Positions 48,688-56,783 of a stretch of DNA of 64,000 bases are shown one piece after another. The stretch lies in NCBI RefSeq assembly GCF_014058685.1, contig NZ_CP059055.1:496001-560000 (forward strand), in the 5' to 3' direction. Each line of letters begins with the position of its first letter. Position 1 is the stretch's first letter. The notes beneath the pieces are model-generated. The model had not been told where the DNA came from. It made no database searches and was given only the letters and a program-made list of their open reading frames with translations. A program made the position numbers and the translations under genes. This stretch comes from Lactobacillus johnsonii (GTDB taxonomy: Bacteria; Bacillota; Bacilli; Lactobacillales; Lactobacillaceae).

Positions 48688-48751
48688 TTGGAGAATATTT
48701 TTCGCCATAATATGTATTTCATTTATTGAGTAAATTTTTTGAAAAAAGTAC

Positions 48752-48779
48752 TTGCTTTTTGAAAAAGATCTGGTATAAT
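48752..48779 (+). promoter_or_regulatory. Strong promoter inside the tRNA cluster, upstream of tRNA-Glu
   Basis: TTGCTT (48752-48757), a 16-base spacer, and an extended -10 TGGTATAAT (48771-48779). It would start transcription near 48786, just ahead of tRNA-Glu, giving tRNA-Glu and tRNA-Val expression independent of the rRNA promoters. Confidence 0.75.
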
Positions 48780-48805
48780 AATATATGTGCTCAATTGTGA
48801 GATCT

Positions 48806-48877
48806 GGCCCGTTGGTCAAGCGGTTAAGACACCGCCCTTTCACGGCGGTAACATGAGTTCAAATCTCGTACGGGTCA
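48806..48877 (+). tRNA. tRNA-Glu (TTC)
   Basis: A 72-base cloverleaf: acceptor GGCCCGT/ACGGGTC, anticodon loop CTTTCAC in stem CCGCC/GGCGG, T-loop GTTCAAATC. Confidence 0.95.
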
Positions 48878-48900
48878 TTGCCATATTAAATATGGTTGTT

Positions 48901-48973
48901 GGAGGATTAGCTCAGCTGGGAGAGCATCTGCCTTACAAGCAGGAGGTCACAGGTTCGAGCCCTGTATCCTCCA
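48901..48973 (+). tRNA. tRNA-Val (TAC)
   Basis: A 73-base cloverleaf: acceptor GGAGGAT/ATCCTCC, anticodon loop CTTACAA in stem TCTGC/GCAGG, T-loop GTTCGAGCC. Confidence 0.95.
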
Positions 48974-48982
48974 TCGTTCACG

Positions 48983-49010
48983 GGACTACCAAATATGGTA
49001 GTCCTTTTTT
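48983..49010 (+). terminator. Rho-independent terminator after the rRNA-tRNA operon
   Basis: GGACTACC pairs with GGTAGTCC around a six-base loop, followed by six T. Confidence 0.9.
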
Positions 49011-49052
49011 GTGTTTAAAGACAAATGAACGAATTTTTATTGTATATATTGT

Positions 49053-49120
49053 TATTCGGTTAAGGTCCCGAAAGGATTCGTTTTTAACGAAGATGCCTTG
49101 TAACCGAAAGATGGGGGACT
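49053..49120 (+). promoter_or_regulatory. SMK box (SAM-III) riboswitch of metK
   Basis: The leader has the SMK-box layout known from Enterococcus metK. AAGGTCCCGAAAGGAT includes an anti-Shine-Dalgarno, a variable hairpin TCGTTTTTAACGA follows, then GATGCCTTGTAACCGAAAGATG, and finally the Shine-Dalgarno GGGGGAC at 49113-49119. SAM binding would pair the Shine-Dalgarno with GTCCC and block translation of metK. The 5' edge also pairs (CGGTTA with TAACCG). Confidence 0.9.
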
Positions 49121-49122
49121 CT

Positions 49123-50331
49123 ATGAAAAAAGAAAAACGTTTATTTACTTCGGAATCAGTTTCAGAAGGACATCCAGATAAAGTTGCAGATCAAATTTCT
49201 GATGCTATTTTAGATGCAATTTTAGCTAAGGATCCAGATGGTCGTGTGGCTTGTGAAACTACTGTTACTACTGGTCTCGTTTTAGTTGTAGGTGAAATTT
49301 CAACCTCTGCGTATGTGGATATTCAATCTGTAGTTAGAAAAACTATTTTAGAAATTGGATACAATCGTCCTGAACTTGGTTTTGACGGTAATAATTGTGC
49401 TATCTTAGTCGATATTGATGAACAATCTAGTGATATCGCTGGTGGTGTTAATAAATCACTTGAAACACGTGAAAACCAGCAGGACAAAGATGATTTAGAT
49501 AAAATAGGTGCTGGTGACCAAGGGTTAATGTTTGGTTTTGCCATTAAGGAAACTCCTGAATTAATGCCGCTACCTATTTCTTTAGCTCATTCATTGATGA
49601 GACGGGTTGCTAGTCTTCGCAAAGAGGGACGTCTTGATTGGCTAAGACCTGATGCAAAAGCACAAGTAACTGTAGAATACGATGATGAAAATAAACCAAA
49701 ACGTATAGATACAGTGGTTATTTCTACTCAAACTGATGCAACAGTAAGTAACGATGAAATTCGTGAAGCAATGATCGATATGGTAATTAAGAAGGTCATC
49801 CCATCTCAATATCTTGATAAGGATACTAAGTTCTTGATTAATCCTTCTGGTCGCTTTGTTATTGGTGGACCTAAAGGAGATTCGGGGCTAACTGGACGTA
49901 AGATTATTGTTGATACATATGGTGGATACGCTCGTCATGGTGGGGGTGCTTTCTCAGGTAAAGATTTAACTAAGGTTGATCGAAGCGCAAGTTATGCGGC
50001 TCGATATGTAGCTAAGAATATTGTGGCAGCTGGCTTAGCTTATCAATGTGAAATTCAACTTGCTTATGCAATTGGAGTTGCCCATCCAGTTTCAATCATG
50101 GTTGATACGCATGGAACAAGTAAAGTAAGTGAAGATCTATTGGTAGAGGCGGTTAGAAATGTCTTTGATTTAAGACCAGCTGGTATTATCGAAATGCTGA
50201 ACTTAAAGCGTCCTATTTATCGCCAAACTGCCGCTTATGGTCATTTTGGACGAACAGACGTGGATTTACCTTGGGAGCATACAGATAAGGTAGAAGCGCT
50301 AAAAACATATGTGAGCGAGCATGCAGAATAA
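49123..50331 (+). CDS. metK: S-adenosylmethionine synthetase
   Basis: A 402-residue enzyme making SAM from methionine and ATP. Motifs: [20 protein letters not shown] at the N-terminus, [12 protein letters not shown] (the GAGDQG signature) and [20 protein letters not shown], with [11 protein letters not shown] close by. The frame is open far upstream through the tRNA genes, but GGGGGAC at 49113 and the family N-terminus place the start at 49123. Translation is predicted to be controlled by the SMK box. The 3' end overlaps the MFS transporter gene by 11 bases. Confidence 0.97.
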   Translation: MKKEKRLFTSESVSEGHPDKVADQISDAILDAILAKDPDGRVACETTVTTGLVLVVGEISTSAYVDIQSVVRKTILEIGYNRPELGFDGNNCAILVDIDEQSSDIAGGVNKSLETRENQQDKDDLDKIGAGDQGLMFGFAIKETPELMPLPISLAHSLMRRVASLRKEGRLDWLRPDAKAQVTVEYDDENKPKRIDTVVISTQTDATVSNDEIREAMIDMVIKKVIPSQYLDKDTKFLINPSGRFVIGGPKGDSGLTGRKIIVDTYGGYARHGGGAFSGKDLTKVDRSASYAARYVAKNIVAAGLAYQCEIQLAYAIGVAHPVSIMVDTHGTSKVSEDLLVEAVRNVFDLRPAGIIEMLNLKRPIYRQTAAYGHFGRTDVDLPWEHTDKVEALKTYVSEHAE

Positions 50332-51778
50332 AAGTAATACTAAAATTGTAACAATTGCTATCTTTTTAACGACCTTTATGACAGCGATTGAAGGGACTAT
50401 TGTATCGACGGCGATGCCCACAATTGTTTCTGATTTAAATGGATTAGAAATCATGAATTGGGTTGTTTCCATCTTTCTATTAATGACTGCTGTCTCAACC
50501 CCAATTTATGGAAAACTAGCTGATAGCCTTGGAAGAAAACCTGTATTTCTATTCGGAATTGCTGTTTTTGTGATTGGATCAGCACTTTGTGGAATTGCAC
50601 AGAATATGGTGGAACTAATCCTCTTTCGAGTAATTCAGGGGCTTGGATCAGGAGCAGTACAGCCAGTAGCTGTTACCATCATTGCTGATTTATATACGCT
50701 TGAAAAAAGAGCAAAGATGCTAGGTTTAAACTCTGGTTTTTGGGGAGTAGCTTCGGTTATTGCACCATTGTTAGGTGGATTCATTGTTCAACATTTATCA
50801 TGGCACTGGATTTTTTATATTAATGTTCCATTAGGAATTTTAGCCTTTTTACTGGTAATCATCTTTTTGAAAGAAACAAAGACAAGTAAGGATTCCACTT
50901 TAGATTTAAAAGGAACAACTTGTTTAGTCATCTTTTTATTGGCCTTAATGGTCTTCTTACAAGAAATAGAAAATGGCTTTAATTTAATCTTATTGGGATT
51001 ACTAATTATTATTGTTGCTTCAGCCATCCTTTTCTTTCGGATGGAGAAGAAAGCAAAAGATCCAATTATGCCACTAGATATGCTAACTAGCAAAGAATTT
51101 ACAATGATTAATTTGATTACTTTGCTTATTTCAGGGGTAGTCATTGGCTTTGAATTCTATATTCCAACTTGGATGCAAGGAATAAATGGGACAAGCGCTT
51201 CTGTTGCTGGATTTGCGGTGACACCAAGTTCGTTAATGTGGATTGTAGGATCATTTTTAATTGGTGGAATGCTTGGACGATGGGGAATAAAGAAAACATA
51301 TGATTATATGTTAATTGTCCTTATTGGAGCCGATTTAGCCTTAATATTTGTTCCAATCTATACCTCATTTTGGGTATTTTGTCTGATTGCAGCATTCAAT
51401 GGGACAGCCTTTGGAGCTATTACAACTGCTTCGCAAGTTCGTTCTCAAGTTTTAGTAGGACGCGATAAAATTGGAGTTGCAACTAGTTTTAATACATTGA
51501 TGAAATATTTAGGGCAGACTATGATGGTCTCTATATATGGAATTACATTTAACATGGTTGTAGCAAAGCAGTTAACACATCATCCGCAATTAACTCAAAG
51601 AATGATGAATGATATTGTTTCTGCTGATAAAGCTAAACATTTAGCACCTAATTTAATCCCCGCTTTAAGAGAAGTTTTATTAAGCGGCTTAAAGTCGGTA
51701 TATGTGGTTTCTTTAATTGTGATAATTTTATCGTTAGTTCTTAATCAACTTTATAAACAGAAGAAAATTGTTGAATAA
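50321..51778 (+). CDS. MFS multidrug-type exporter (DHA2, EmrB/QacA family)
   Basis: A 485-residue transporter with about 14 hydrophobic segments. The first helix has [18 protein letters not shown], typical of the DHA2 family. Motif A is [13 protein letters not shown] after helix 2, and motif C-like glycine spacing is in the [15 protein letters not shown] helix. Family members export drugs or metabolites with protons; the substrate is unknown. It starts within the last codons of metK, so it is probably translated with it. Its original terminator has been split by an IS insertion. Confidence 0.88.
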   Translation: MQNKSNTKIVTIAIFLTTFMTAIEGTIVSTAMPTIVSDLNGLEIMNWVVSIFLLMTAVSTPIYGKLADSLGRKPVFLFGIAVFVIGSALCGIAQNMVELILFRVIQGLGSGAVQPVAVTIIADLYTLEKRAKMLGLNSGFWGVASVIAPLLGGFIVQHLSWHWIFYINVPLGILAFLLVIIFLKETKTSKDSTLDLKGTTCLVIFLLALMVFLQEIENGFNLILLGLLIIIVASAILFFRMEKKAKDPIMPLDMLTSKEFTMINLITLLISGVVIGFEFYIPTWMQGINGTSASVAGFAVTPSSLMWIVGSFLIGGMLGRWGIKKTYDYMLIVLIGADLALIFVPIYTSFWVFCLIAAFNGTAFGAITTASQVRSQVLVGRDKIGVATSFNTLMKYLGQTMMVSIYGITFNMVVAKQLTHHPQLTQRMMNDIVSADKAKHLAPNLIPALREVLLSGLKSVYVVSLIVIILSLVLNQLYKQKKIVE

Positions 51779-51806
51779 AAAAATGCTAACTGAGTTAAAA
51801 CCATAC
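51778..51806. terminator. Left half of a terminator split by the IS (with target repeat)
   Basis: AAAAAATGCTAACTGAG (51778-51794) is an exact reverse complement of CTCAGTTAGCATTTTTT at 53303-53319. Between them originally lay only TTAAAACCA plus TA. TAC at 51804-51806 is the left copy of the target duplication. Confidence 0.85.
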
Positions 51807-51832
51807 TGAAGTGCCTCATAATTGTTAGACAT
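51807..51832 (+). repeat. IS left inverted end
   Basis: Starts TGAAGTGCCTCATAATTG and matches the complement of the right end over TGAAGTGCC and GTTAGACAT with mismatches between. Confidence 0.85.
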
Positions 51833-51861
51833 AAAATCTAATAATTATGAGGTATTTTTTT
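51814..51861 (+). promoter_or_regulatory. Hairpin sequestering the transposase ribosome binding site, with T run
   Basis: CCTCATAATT-G-TTAGA (51814-51829) pairs with TCTAA-T-AATTATGAGG (51837-51852). The 3' arm contains the ribosome binding site GAGG (51849-51852) of orfA, and TATTTTTTT follows. A transcript entering from the flanking MFS gene would form this hairpin and be terminated or left untranslated. A transcript starting inside would not contain the full stem. Confidence 0.65.
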
Positions 51862-52395
51862 ATGACCAAATATTCGACTGAATTAAAAATTGAAATTGTT
51901 TCCAAATATTTAAATCATGAAGATTCAATAAAAGGTTTAGCTAAACGATATAATATTCATTGGACTCTTATTCGTAGATGGATTGATAAGGCTAAGTGTC
52001 AAGGTTTAGCTGCCTTATCTGTTAAACATACTAAAACTACTTATTCTTCTGACTTTAGGCTAAATGTGGTACGCTACTATTTAACACATTCTATTGGAGT
52101 TTCAAAGGTAGCGGCTAAGTTTAATATTAGTGATTCTCAAGTATACAATTGGGCTAAAAAGTTCAATGAAGAAGGATATGCTGGGCTGCTGCCTAAACAG
52201 AAAGGTCGGCCTAGGAAAGTGCCTAAAAAGAGTAAGAAGACAACTAAAAAGTTAGAACTTAGTGAAAAGCAAAAGTATGAAGAAAAAATTCTTAAGCAGG
52301 AAGCTGAATTAGAAAGACTTAGAGTGGAAAATCTTGTCTTAAAAAAAGTGGCTGCCCGATATCCACGTTATCCAACAAACAAAAAACACAATTAA
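51862..52395 (+). CDS. IS3-family transposase OrfA
   Basis: A 177-residue DNA-binding subunit. Two successive helix-turn-helix regions are visible (about residues 15-45 and 65-100, with SIKGLAKRYNIHWTLIRRWI and GVSKVAAKFNISDSQVYNWAK). A basic linker PKQKGRPRKVPKKSKK and a leucine-zipper-like coiled coil (EKILKQEAELERLRVENLVLKK) follow. ATG 51862 was chosen over an upstream ATG because GAGG is nine bases before it. OrfA alone normally regulates; the fused OrfAB is the transposase. Confidence 0.9.
   Translation: MTKYSTELKIEIVSKYLNHEDSIKGLAKRYNIHWTLIRRWIDKAKCQGLAALSVKHTKTTYSSDFRLNVVRYYLTHSIGVSKVAAKFNISDSQVYNWAKKFNEEGYAGLLPKQKGRPRKVPKKSKKTTKKLELSEKQKYEEKILKQEAELERLRVENLVLKKVAARYPRYPTNKKHN
52341..52348 (+). 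other. Programmed -1 frameshift site (A7G)
   Basis: AAAAAAAG follows CTT, reading TTA AAA AAA GTG in the OrfA frame. A -1 slip at A AAA AAG joins OrfA to the OrfB frame, which stays open from here through KTQLIQDIRAKHHQIKLK into OrfB. This is the canonical slip heptamer of IS150-type elements. Confidence 0.75.
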
Positions 52396-52448
52396 TACAG
52401 GATATTCGGGCAAAACACCATCAAATTAAACTTAAGGTCTTATTTAAA

Positions 52449-53264
52449 GTGCTCAAATTAAATAGAAAGACTTACTATGACAATGTAAAAAATAGAATTA
52501 ATCAAGCTGATAAGTATGCTTTAGTAAAAGAGAAGATTCAAGAAATCTATTATGGCTATGAAGGACAAGAAACATATGGTTATCGTCCTATGTGGGGAGC
52601 GTTAAGAGATGAAGGATTTAAACTTTCTCTAGAAACAGTACGTAAGTTAATGAGAAGTTTAGGAATAAAAACAACAATTTATCATAAAAATACTGGTAAA
52701 TATAGTTCGTATAAGGGTAATGTAGGAAAGAAAGCACCAAATATCCTAAATCAAACTTTTGATGAAACAATCCCCTATAAAGTTCTTCATACCGATGTAA
52801 CTGAATATAAACTAACTAGCGGCAAGAAAGTTTATATTTCTCCTGTAGTAGATGAGGCTTCTTTGGAGATTCTAGCTTGTGCAGTAAGTTATTCTCCTGA
52901 AATGAAAACTATTTATAATATGCTAGATGAACTAGCAGATAATCTTCCACCAGGAGCTGCTCCTATCCTTCATTCAGATCAAGGCTTTCAATATCAGAAT
53001 CCAGGCTATCAGGCTCGACTAAAGAAAATGAATATAATCCAAAGCATGTCCCGAAAAGGAAATTGTCATGATAATGCACCAGGAGAAACGATATTTAATT
53101 TAATGAAGAGAGAAAAACTGAATCGACTTAAGATTGGAAGTTTAGAAGAGATGAAGGAAATTCTGAAAGATTATATTTATTGGTTTAACAATGTTAGAAG
53201 ATCAAACAAATTAAAATACACGACTCCTGTAAAATACAGAAATCGTGTATTATCAAATCTTTAA
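52449..53264 (+). CDS. IS3-family transposase OrfB (integrase catalytic domain)
   Basis: A 271-residue RNase H-fold integrase if started at GTG 52449. The open frame extends upstream to the A7 slip site, so the natural product is probably an OrfAB fusion of about 465 residues. Catalytic residues: Asp in VLHTDVTEYKL, Asp in ILHSDQGFQYQ, and Glu in APGETIFNLMKRE, exactly 35 residues after the second Asp. HTH_21-type and rve domains are expected in this order. It ends 36 bases before the right end of the IS. Confidence 0.93.
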   Translation: MLKLNRKTYYDNVKNRINQADKYALVKEKIQEIYYGYEGQETYGYRPMWGALRDEGFKLSLETVRKLMRSLGIKTTIYHKNTGKYSSYKGNVGKKAPNILNQTFDETIPYKVLHTDVTEYKLTSGKKVYISPVVDEASLEILACAVSYSPEMKTIYNMLDELADNLPPGAAPILHSDQGFQYQNPGYQARLKKMNIIQSMSRKGNCHDNAPGETIFNLMKREKLNRLKIGSLEEMKEILKDYIYWFNNVRRSNKLKYTTPVKYRNRVLSNL

Positions 53265-53274
53265 AATTTTATAA

Positions 53275-53300
53275 ATGTCTAACTTTTCTATGGCACTTCA
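53275..53300 (+). repeat. IS right inverted end
   Basis: Ends in GGCACTTCA; its complement reads TGAAGTGCCATAGAAAAG followed by TTAGACA. Confidence 0.85.
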
Positions 53301-53319
53301 TACTCAGTTAGCATTTTTT
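53301..53319. terminator. Right half of the terminator split by the IS
   Basis: TAC (53301-53303) is the right target duplication, and CTCAGTTAGCATTTTTT (53303-53319) is the second arm of the original stem. The last two bases overlap the stop codon of the PAP2 gene. Confidence 0.85.
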
Positions 53320-53968
53320 ATTTATTCTTTTTTAAATAGAGGTGGTATAAAACGGAAAATCCAAGTAAAACAAATGTTGTACCTTCTAGCCATCCACCAA
53401 TTACGTCTGAGGGATAGTGGACATGACAGAAGATCCTAGTGTAACCAATAAAAAGTGGGAAAATACTCCAAATAATAATTAAAATAGTGCGCCAGGATTT
53501 ATTTTTTACTAAAAGGATAGTTAAGACTATTAGAATACCAAAGAAAGTTGCACTACCTACTGAGTGGCCCGATGGAAAGCTATAACCATCAGCAAAAACT
53601 AAATGGTGAACTAAGGGGCGATGACGTTCAACGGCATGTTTGGTAATCCAATTATAACCATTGGCACAGATCATTAAGCCGGCTGAGAAGAAAGCATAGG
53701 CGAATCTTTTGGCAATCAGCAAGCAAATAAATAAAATTATCGTAGCAATGGTTAAAGTACTAGTATTACCAATCACTGTTAATTTAGTGGCAATCGCTAC
53801 ATTAGTAGGATTGTTGTTAGAAACTAGATGAATAATAGTTTGGTCAAAAGAATGTATAAAAGGATTTTTATAAATGACCAAGAGTGCCCAAATTACATAA
53901 AGAATTAAAAAAATAAATCCAGGAATAAGGGTATCGTGGATAGTTAAATTGTTATATTTCTTTTTCAA
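53318..53968 (-). CDS. PAP2-family membrane phosphatase
   Basis: A 216-residue phosphatase with about six membrane helices. The three PAP2 motifs are present: KHAVERHRP (K-x6-RP), FPSGHS (PSGH) and YTRIFCHVHYPSDV (S/T-R-x5-H-x3-D). Family members dephosphorylate lipid phosphates such as phosphatidylglycerophosphate or undecaprenyl diphosphate. The frame is open to 54055, but on the minus strand AAGGAGAG lies nine bases ahead of a TTG at 53968; an upstream start would run into the leuS leader. It converges on the MFS gene and shared its terminator before the IS insertion. Confidence 0.88.
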   Translation of the reverse strand: MKKKYNNLTIHDTLIPGFIFLILYVIWALLVIYKNPFIHSFDQTIIHLVSNNNPTNVAIATKLTVIGNTSTLTIATIILFICLLIAKRFAYAFFSAGLMICANGYNWITKHAVERHRPLVHHLVFADGYSFPSGHSVGSATFFGILIVLTILLVKNKSWRTILIIIWSIFPLFIGYTRIFCHVHYPSDVIGGWLEGTTFVLLGFSVLYHLYLKKNK

Positions 53969-54039
53969 AAAAATTTCTCTCCTTGTAATTTCTAGTAGAT
54001 GTGGTAAATTATAATCATTATCCATCAAAAAATAAAGAC

Positions 54040-54250
54040 TAGGGAGTAGTAACAAGTCAGAGTTGTTATTAGAGATGAGCTGGTTGGTGTAAAGCTTAAC
54101 AATGATGCTGTGAACTTGCCCTAACGACAGGTCTATCGTTTGCCTTCCGCGTTAAGGGGCACGAGTGTCACACATTGTATGTGTGGAACTTAGGTGGTAA
54201 CGCGAAATTAACTTCGTCCTATGATTTTAATCATAGGGCGTTTTTTTAGT
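54040..54250 (+). promoter_or_regulatory. T-box leader of leuS
   Basis: T-box core TAGGTGGTAACGCG at 54191-54204. A terminator hairpin CCTATGATT/AATCATAGG (54218-54238) with a T run follows to 54247. Stem I holds an AGAGAT bulge (54071-54076) and the GGTTGGTGTAAAGC distal loop. The best specifier candidate is CTT (a Leu codon) at 54115-54117 followed by GCC, the same position relative to the loop as GCT-ACC in the alaS leader. Confidence 0.85.
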
Positions 54251-54267
54251 TTTAAGGAGAGATATTT

Positions 54268-56682
54268 TTGTATAATCACAAAACTGTAGAAAAAAAGTGG
54301 CAAAAATACTGGGCTGAGCATGATACTTTTAAGACAGGCACTGATCCTAAGAAAAAGAATTATTATGCTTTAGATATGTTCCCATTTCCATCTGGTAAAG
54401 GTCTTCATGTAGGACACCCAGAAGGATATACTGCAACTGATATTGTTTCAAGAATGAAGAGAGCTCAAGGCTATAACGTTCTTCATCCAATGGGCTGGGA
54501 TGCATTTGGTCTTCCAACTGAACAATATGCCTTAAAGACTGGTGAAGACCCAGAAAAAGTTACTAAAGAAAATATTGCTAATTTTAAAAAGCAACTGAAT
54601 AAGCTTGGTTTTTCGTATGATTGGGACCGCGAAGTTACTACTTCTGATCCAAATTACTATAAGTGGACTCAATGGGTTTTTGAACAAATGTATAAGAAGG
54701 GCTTGGCATATGAAGCTGAAGTTCCTGTTAACTGGTCTCCAGATCTAGGCACAGTTGTTGCAAATGAAGAGATTATTGATGGTAAAACTGAACGTGGTGG
54801 TTATCCAGTTTACCGTCGTAATATGCGTCAATGGATGCTTAAGATGACAGCTTATGCTGATCGCTTGCTCGAAGATTTAGATGATTTAGATTGGCCAGAG
54901 CCAGTTAAAGAAATGCAAAGAAACTGGATTGGTCGCTCAGAAGGAGCTCAGGTTACTTTTAAGGTTAAGGACAGTGATAAAACATTTGATGTGTTTACTA
55001 CACGTCCTGATACCTTATTTGGTGTTAGTTACACTGTCTTAGCTCCTGAAAGTAAGTTAGTTCAAGAAATTACAACTCCTGAACAAAAAGAAGCTGTGGA
55101 TGCTTACATTAAGAAAATTGAATCAAAGTCTGATCTAGAAAGAACTGATCTAAATAAAGACAAGACCGGTGTCTTTACTGGTGCCTATGCAGTTAACCCA
55201 GTAAATGGAAAAGAAGTTCCAATTTGGATTTCTGATTATGTTTTAGCAAGTTATGGTACCGGTGCAGTAATGGCGGTACCAGCTCATGATGATCGTGACT
55301 ATGCTTTTGCAACTAAATTTGGCTTGCCGATCAATCGAGTTATTGAAGGTGGAAATTTAGAAAAAGAAGCCTTTGGTGGAGATGGTAAACACATCAATTC
55401 TGAATTCTTAGATGGCTTAAACAATGAAAAAGCTAAGAAGAGAATGATTGAGTGGCTTGAAGATCATAATGTAGGTGAAAAGAAAGTTAACTATAAACTT
55501 CGTGACTGGGACTTTAGTCGTCAACGTTACTGGGGTGAACCAATTCCTGTAATTCACTGGGAAGATGGTACTACTTCACTAGTTCCAGAAGATGAATTAC
55601 CATTACGTTTGCCACATGCAACTGACATTAAGCCATCAGGTACTCCAGAAAGTCCACTTGCCAATTTGACTGATTGGGTAAACGTTGTTGATGAAAATGG
55701 TCGAAAAGGTAAGCGTGAAACTAATACTATGCCTAACTGGGCAGGTTCAAGTTGGTACTACTTACGCTATATTGATCCACATAACGATAAAGAATTGGCC
55801 GACTATGATTTACTTAAGAAGTGGCTCCCTGTAGATCTTTACATTGGTGGGGCAGAACACGCTGTTCGTCACTTACTCTATGCTAGATTTTGGCACAAGG
55901 TTCTTTATGACTTAGGTGTTGTGCCAACTAAAGAGCCATTCCAAAAGCTTTATAATCAAGGTTTGATTTTAAAGAATCATGAAAAGATGTCTAAGTCTAA
56001 AGGAAATGTTGTTAATCCTGATGAAGTAATCGATGAATATGGTGCAGATTCACTTAGAATGTACGAAATGTTCATGGGCCCATTAGATGCTTCAATTGAT
56101 TGGGATGATAATGGTCCTGCATCTACTAAGAAATTCTTAGATCGTGTATGGCGCTTATTTGTTAATGATCTTGACCTAAAGGCAATCCCTCAAGAAAAAA
56201 TTGTTGACGAAAATGATGGCGAACTTGATAAGGTATATGCCGAGACTGTCAAAAAGGTTACAGAAGACTTTGAAGCTTTACACTTTAATACTGCAATCAG
56301 TCAAATGATGGTCTTTATGAATGCAGCTCAAAAAGCTAAGACTATTCCACGTGAATATGCAGAAGGATTTGTACAACTTCTTGCTCCTGTTGCACCTCAC
56401 ATGATGGAAGAAATTTGGTCAGTATTTGGTCATGATGAATCTATTGCATATGCGAAATGGCCAGAATATGATCCTGCCAAATTAGTTGAATCAACAGTTG
56501 AAATTATGGTTCAAGTTAATGGTAAGCTTCGCGGCAAATTTAAGGCTGCTAAGGATAGTGATAAAGATACCTTAGAAAAAGAATCTCTTGCTCTTGATCA
56601 TGTTCAAAAATTCTTAGAAGGAAAAGATGTCAAGAAAGTCATCGTTATTCCAAACAAAATTGTTAATATTGTTGCTAAGTAA
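54268..56682 (+). CDS. leuS: Leucyl-tRNA synthetase
   Basis: An 804-residue class I synthetase. HIGH motif in [16 protein letters not shown]1 editing domain with [18 protein letters not shown], and KMSKS in [13 protein letters not shown]. The start is a TTG at 54268 with AAGGAGAG (54254-54261) seven bases ahead. Full length and intact. Controlled by the T-box leader. Confidence 0.97.
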   Translation: MYNHKTVEKKWQKYWAEHDTFKTGTDPKKKNYYALDMFPFPSGKGLHVGHPEGYTATDIVSRMKRAQGYNVLHPMGWDAFGLPTEQYALKTGEDPEKVTKENIANFKKQLNKLGFSYDWDREVTTSDPNYYKWTQWVFEQMYKKGLAYEAEVPVNWSPDLGTVVANEEIIDGKTERGGYPVYRRNMRQWMLKMTAYADRLLEDLDDLDWPEPVKEMQRNWIGRSEGAQVTFKVKDSDKTFDVFTTRPDTLFGVSYTVLAPESKLVQEITTPEQKEAVDAYIKKIESKSDLERTDLNKDKTGVFTGAYAVNPVNGKEVPIWISDYVLASYGTGAVMAVPAHDDRDYAFATKFGLPINRVIEGGNLEKEAFGGDGKHINSEFLDGLNNEKAKKRMIEWLEDHNVGEKKVNYKLRDWDFSRQRYWGEPIPVIHWEDGTTSLVPEDELPLRLPHATDIKPSGTPESPLANLTDWVNVVDENGRKGKRETNTMPNWAGSSWYYLRYIDPHNDKELADYDLLKKWLPVDLYIGGAEHAVRHLLYARFWHKVLYDLGVVPTKEPFQKLYNQGLILKNHEKMSKSKGNVVNPDEVIDEYGADSLRMYEMFMGPLDASIDWDDNGPASTKKFLDRVWRLFVNDLDLKAIPQEKIVDENDGELDKVYAETVKKVTEDFEALHFNTAISQMMVFMNAAQKAKTIPREYAEGFVQLLAPVAPHMMEEIWSVFGHDESIAYAKWPEYDPAKLVESTVEIMVQVNGKLRGKFKAAKDSDKDTLEKESLALDHVQKFLEGKDVKKVIVIPNKIVNIVAK

Positions 56683-56710
56683 TTTAAGTTTTTCCTAAAT
56701 AATTAATATT

Positions 56711-56727
56711 TGTAAATACAATTTACA
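56711..56727. promoter_or_regulatory. Palindrome TGTAAAT-ACA-ATTTACA upstream of the flippase gene
   Basis: A 7-3-7 inverted repeat 14 bases ahead of a TATAAT (56741-56746). A regulator could bind here; alternatively it is chance in AT-rich DNA. TTTACA within it is too close (13 bases) to serve as a -35. Confidence 0.4.
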
Positions 56728-56740
56728 TTAATGAGTAATA

Positions 56741-56746
56741 TATAAT
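56741..56746 (+). promoter_or_regulatory. Candidate -10 box of the flippase gene
   Basis: TATAAT 38 bases before the ATG; no good -35 at 16-18 bases. Confidence 0.4.
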
Positions 56747-56783
56747 TCAGACGCTTAACTGGATATAGGGAAAATTTATCTTT

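Larger units (their letters stand above)
51807..53300 (+). mobile_element. IS3-family insertion sequence (IS150-like), complete, 1494 bp
   Basis: The element begins TGAAGTGCC and ends GGCACTTCA. Imperfect inverted ends of about 26 bases share TGAAGTGCC and GTTAGACA, in the 5'-TG...CA-3' form of IS3 elements. It is flanked by 3-bp direct repeats TAC (51804-51806 and 53301-53303). It has two overlapping frames, orfA and orfB, with an A AAA AAG slip site, and a full D-D-35-E set in OrfB. All parts look intact, so it may be active. Confidence 0.92.

Noticed and set aside
48787-49122. Upstream extension of metK through tRNA-Glu and tRNA-Val
   Set aside because: The frame crosses two tRNA genes, a terminator and the SMK box; the family start and Shine-Dalgarno are at 49123.
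51807-53300. Composite transposon carrying the MFS or PAP2 gene
   Set aside because: Only one IS copy is present, with its own inverted ends and 3-bp target repeats; no second copy in the window.
53969-54055. Longer start for the PAP2 gene
   Set aside because: It would overlap the leuS T-box leader; a TTG with AAGGAGAG at proper spacing begins at 53968.
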